From positions 1 to 6,086 of the forward strand of contig JAFYNW010000346.1 in assembly GCA_017547995.1 (NCBI GenBank): a stretch of DNA of 6,086 nucleotides, in the 5' to 3' direction. A program made the position numbers and the translations under genes. Below the pieces are notes generated by a model. The model saw only the letters and a program-made list of their open reading frames with translations. It was not told the DNA's origin and ran no database searches. Shown here one piece after another: positions 4,917 to 6,086 of this stretch (positions are counted from its first letter, which is position 1; every line of letters begins with the position of its first letter). Source of the DNA: Clostridia bacterium (GTDB lineage: Bacteria > Bacillota > Clostridia > Oscillospirales > Butyricicoccaceae).

Positions 4917-5902
4917 TGAAGAAACTCATTTCCATATCACTTATTTTTGCTATGCTTTTCGGTCTCTGCGGATGTGCTGTGTCTGAGAAAGCCGAAAAGT
5001 TGACTATCGTCCTCGATTGGACTCCAAACACAAATCACACGGGTATCTTTGTGGCGCAAGCCAACGGATACTTTGAAAAGGCCGGTCTTGAGGTCGAAAT
5101 CGTGCAGCCGCCTGAGGATGGTGCCGTGACTCTCGTGGCCTCGGGCAAGGCGCAGTTTGGCGTGTCCTTCCAGGATTCACTTGCTCCTGCCTTTGCAAGT
5201 GATGAGCCTATGCCTGTGACTGCCGTTGCCGCTGTCATTCAGCACAACACGTCGGGCATTATCTCCCGTGCGGGCGAGGGTATGGATTCGCCGAAGGGAC
5301 TTGAGGGTAAGAAATATTCTACGTGGGATGCGCCTGTGGAAAAGGCGACAATCCGCGACGTAATGAAGGCTGATGGCGGCAATTTCGACCTTGTTGAGCT
5401 CATTCCTTCCACAGTTACTGACGAGGTTTCGGCGCTCAGAAGCAATTCTGTCGATGCAATCTGGGTTTTCTATGGCTGGGCGGGTGTAGCCTGTCAGGTT
5501 GCAGGGCTTGAGACCGACTATTTTGAGTTTGCCGATATCGACCCTGCTTTTGACTACTACACACCTGTCATCATCGGCAACAACGAATGGCTGGAAAATA
5601 CCCCTGAAAGTGCCCGCGCTTTTGTCAATGCCCTTGCCGAAGGCTACACCTTTGCCGTTGAAAATCCTGAAAAGGCGGCGGATATTCTTATGGAGGCGGC
5701 GCCTGAGCTCAAGTCAAACAGTCAGCTTGTCTATGCAAGTCAGCAGTATCTTGCTGATGAATATATCGCTGATGCAAAGCAATGGGGCGAGTTTGATGGT
5801 GAAAGATGGGCGGCTTTCTATAATTGGCTCAACGAAAACGCGCTGACCGAAGTGCCGCTCGACGTTGATTCTGGCTATACGAATGAATATTTGCCAAAGT
5901 AA
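4916..5902 (+). CDS. thiY: Pyrimidine-precursor-binding lipoprotein of the ABC transporter (ThiY-like, NMT1/THI5 family)
   Basis: This 328-aa substrate-binding lipoprotein begins with a signal peptide (MKK, then a hydrophobic stretch 4-17) and a lipobox, LCGC, with Cys20 as the lipid-modified residue. The family signature LDWTPNTNHTGIFVA (33-47) followed by GYFEKAGLEVEIVQP (51-65) is typical of ThiY and NMT1/THI5-like proteins. The segment around FGVSFQDS (81-88) and AVIQHNTSGI (106-115) also fits. Known ThiY proteins bind formylaminopyrimidine, a thiamine breakdown product salvaged to HMP; the exact ligand here is inferred. It acts outside the membrane, delivering ligand to the permease. The ATG overlaps the permease stop by one base (TAATG) and has a strong GGAGG site. 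No truncation or frameshift is seen. Confidence 0.93.
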   Translation: MKKLISISLIFAMLFGLCGCAVSEKAEKLTIVLDWTPNTNHTGIFVAQANGYFEKAGLEVEIVQPPEDGAVTLVASGKAQFGVSFQDSLAPAFASDEPMPVTAVAAVIQHNTSGIISRAGEGMDSPKGLEGKKYSTWDAPVEKATIRDVMKADGGNFDLVELIPSTVTDEVSALRSNSVDAIWVFYGWAGVACQVAGLETDYFEFADIDPAFDYYTPVIIGNNEWLENTPESARAFVNALAEGYTFAVENPEKAADILMEAAPELKSNSQLVYASQQYLADEYIADAKQWGEFDGERWAAFYNWLNENALTEVPLDVDSGYTNEYLPK

Positions 5903-5903
5903 T

Positions 5904-6086
5904 ATGAGCAAGCTTGAGGTCAGAAATATCAGCAAAAGCTTTGGCGACAAGGCTGTGCTGGATGATATATCGATTCACCTTGACAAGGGTGAGCTTGTCT
6001 GTCTGCTTGGTGTGAGTGGCGGAGGTAAAACCACTCTTTTCAATATAATTGCCGGACTTTTATCCCCTGACTGTGGACAAGTGTAT
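5904..6086 (+). CDS. thiZ: ABC transporter ATPase, N-terminal part (ThiZ-like), cut by window end
   Basis: The first 61 codons read as an ABC ATPase: MSKLEVRNISKSFG with the A-loop aromatic Phe13, then the Walker A P-loop GVSGGGKTT at residues 36-44, then LFNIIAGLLSPDCGQVY. The signature motif, Walker B and switch His lie beyond the window. It should supply ATP hydrolysis for the permease and binding protein just upstream. The start is one base after the thiY stop, with no strong ribosome site, so coupled translation is likely. Family membership is certain; the thiZ assignment comes from its operon position. Thiaminase-type salvage genes such as tenA often accompany thiXYZ and could follow. 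Confidence 0.92.
   Translation, partial: MSKLEVRNISKSFGDKAVLDDISIHLDKGELVCLLGVSGGGKTTLFNIIAGLLSPDCGQVY

Overview
The window looks like a chromosomal segment of a low-to-mid GC Bacillota, most likely a gut-type Clostridia relative. The support is: near-consensus sigma-A promoters with 17-bp spacers, strong AGGAGG-type ribosome sites, a TPP riboswitch controlling transcription through an intrinsic terminator, and a YkoF/MTH1187-type thiamine-binding protein linked to a ThiXYZ transporter. The genus cannot be fixed from sequence reading alone. I see no mobile element, CRISPR array, tRNA or rRNA.

Left part (about 1-1300, minus strand): an operon of four small membrane proteins without recognisable function, read from right to left. 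It starts at a perfect TTGACA-17-TATAAT promoter. The genes encode 75, 135, 60 and 75 residues. The first and last are paralogs that align without gaps over all 75 residues with 30 identities by my count. A second, weaker promoter may feed the last two genes. No terminator is visible before the window edge.

Middle (about 1300-3615, minus strand): a calcineurin-type metallophosphoesterase (262 aa), then an M20-family zinc peptidase or amidohydrolase (445 aa from the start I prefer). Each has its own promoter. The M20 gene ends in an intrinsic terminator that directly abuts the promoter of the small-membrane-protein operon. Its own promoter carries a three-half-site TGGTAA/TTACCA repeat that looks like an operator.

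Right part (about 3629-6086, plus strand): a thiamine-precursor uptake operon. A TTGACA-17-TATAAC promoter leads into a TPP riboswitch and a strong terminator. These are followed by a 100-aa thiamine-binding-fold protein, a TauC/SsuC-type ABC permease (ThiX), a lipoprotein substrate-binding protein of the ThiY/NMT1 family, and the first 61 codons of the ABC ATPase (ThiZ). The genes overlap or nearly touch. The expected logic is that high thiamine pyrophosphate stabilises the aptamer, the terminator forms and uptake stops; low thiamine pyrophosphate lets transcription run through. The thi promoter and the phosphoesterase promoter are divergent and packed back to back.

The best leads for novelty are the uncharacterised paralogous small-membrane-protein operon and the putative operator at the M20 gene. 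Nothing here is clearly a new defence or mobile system.
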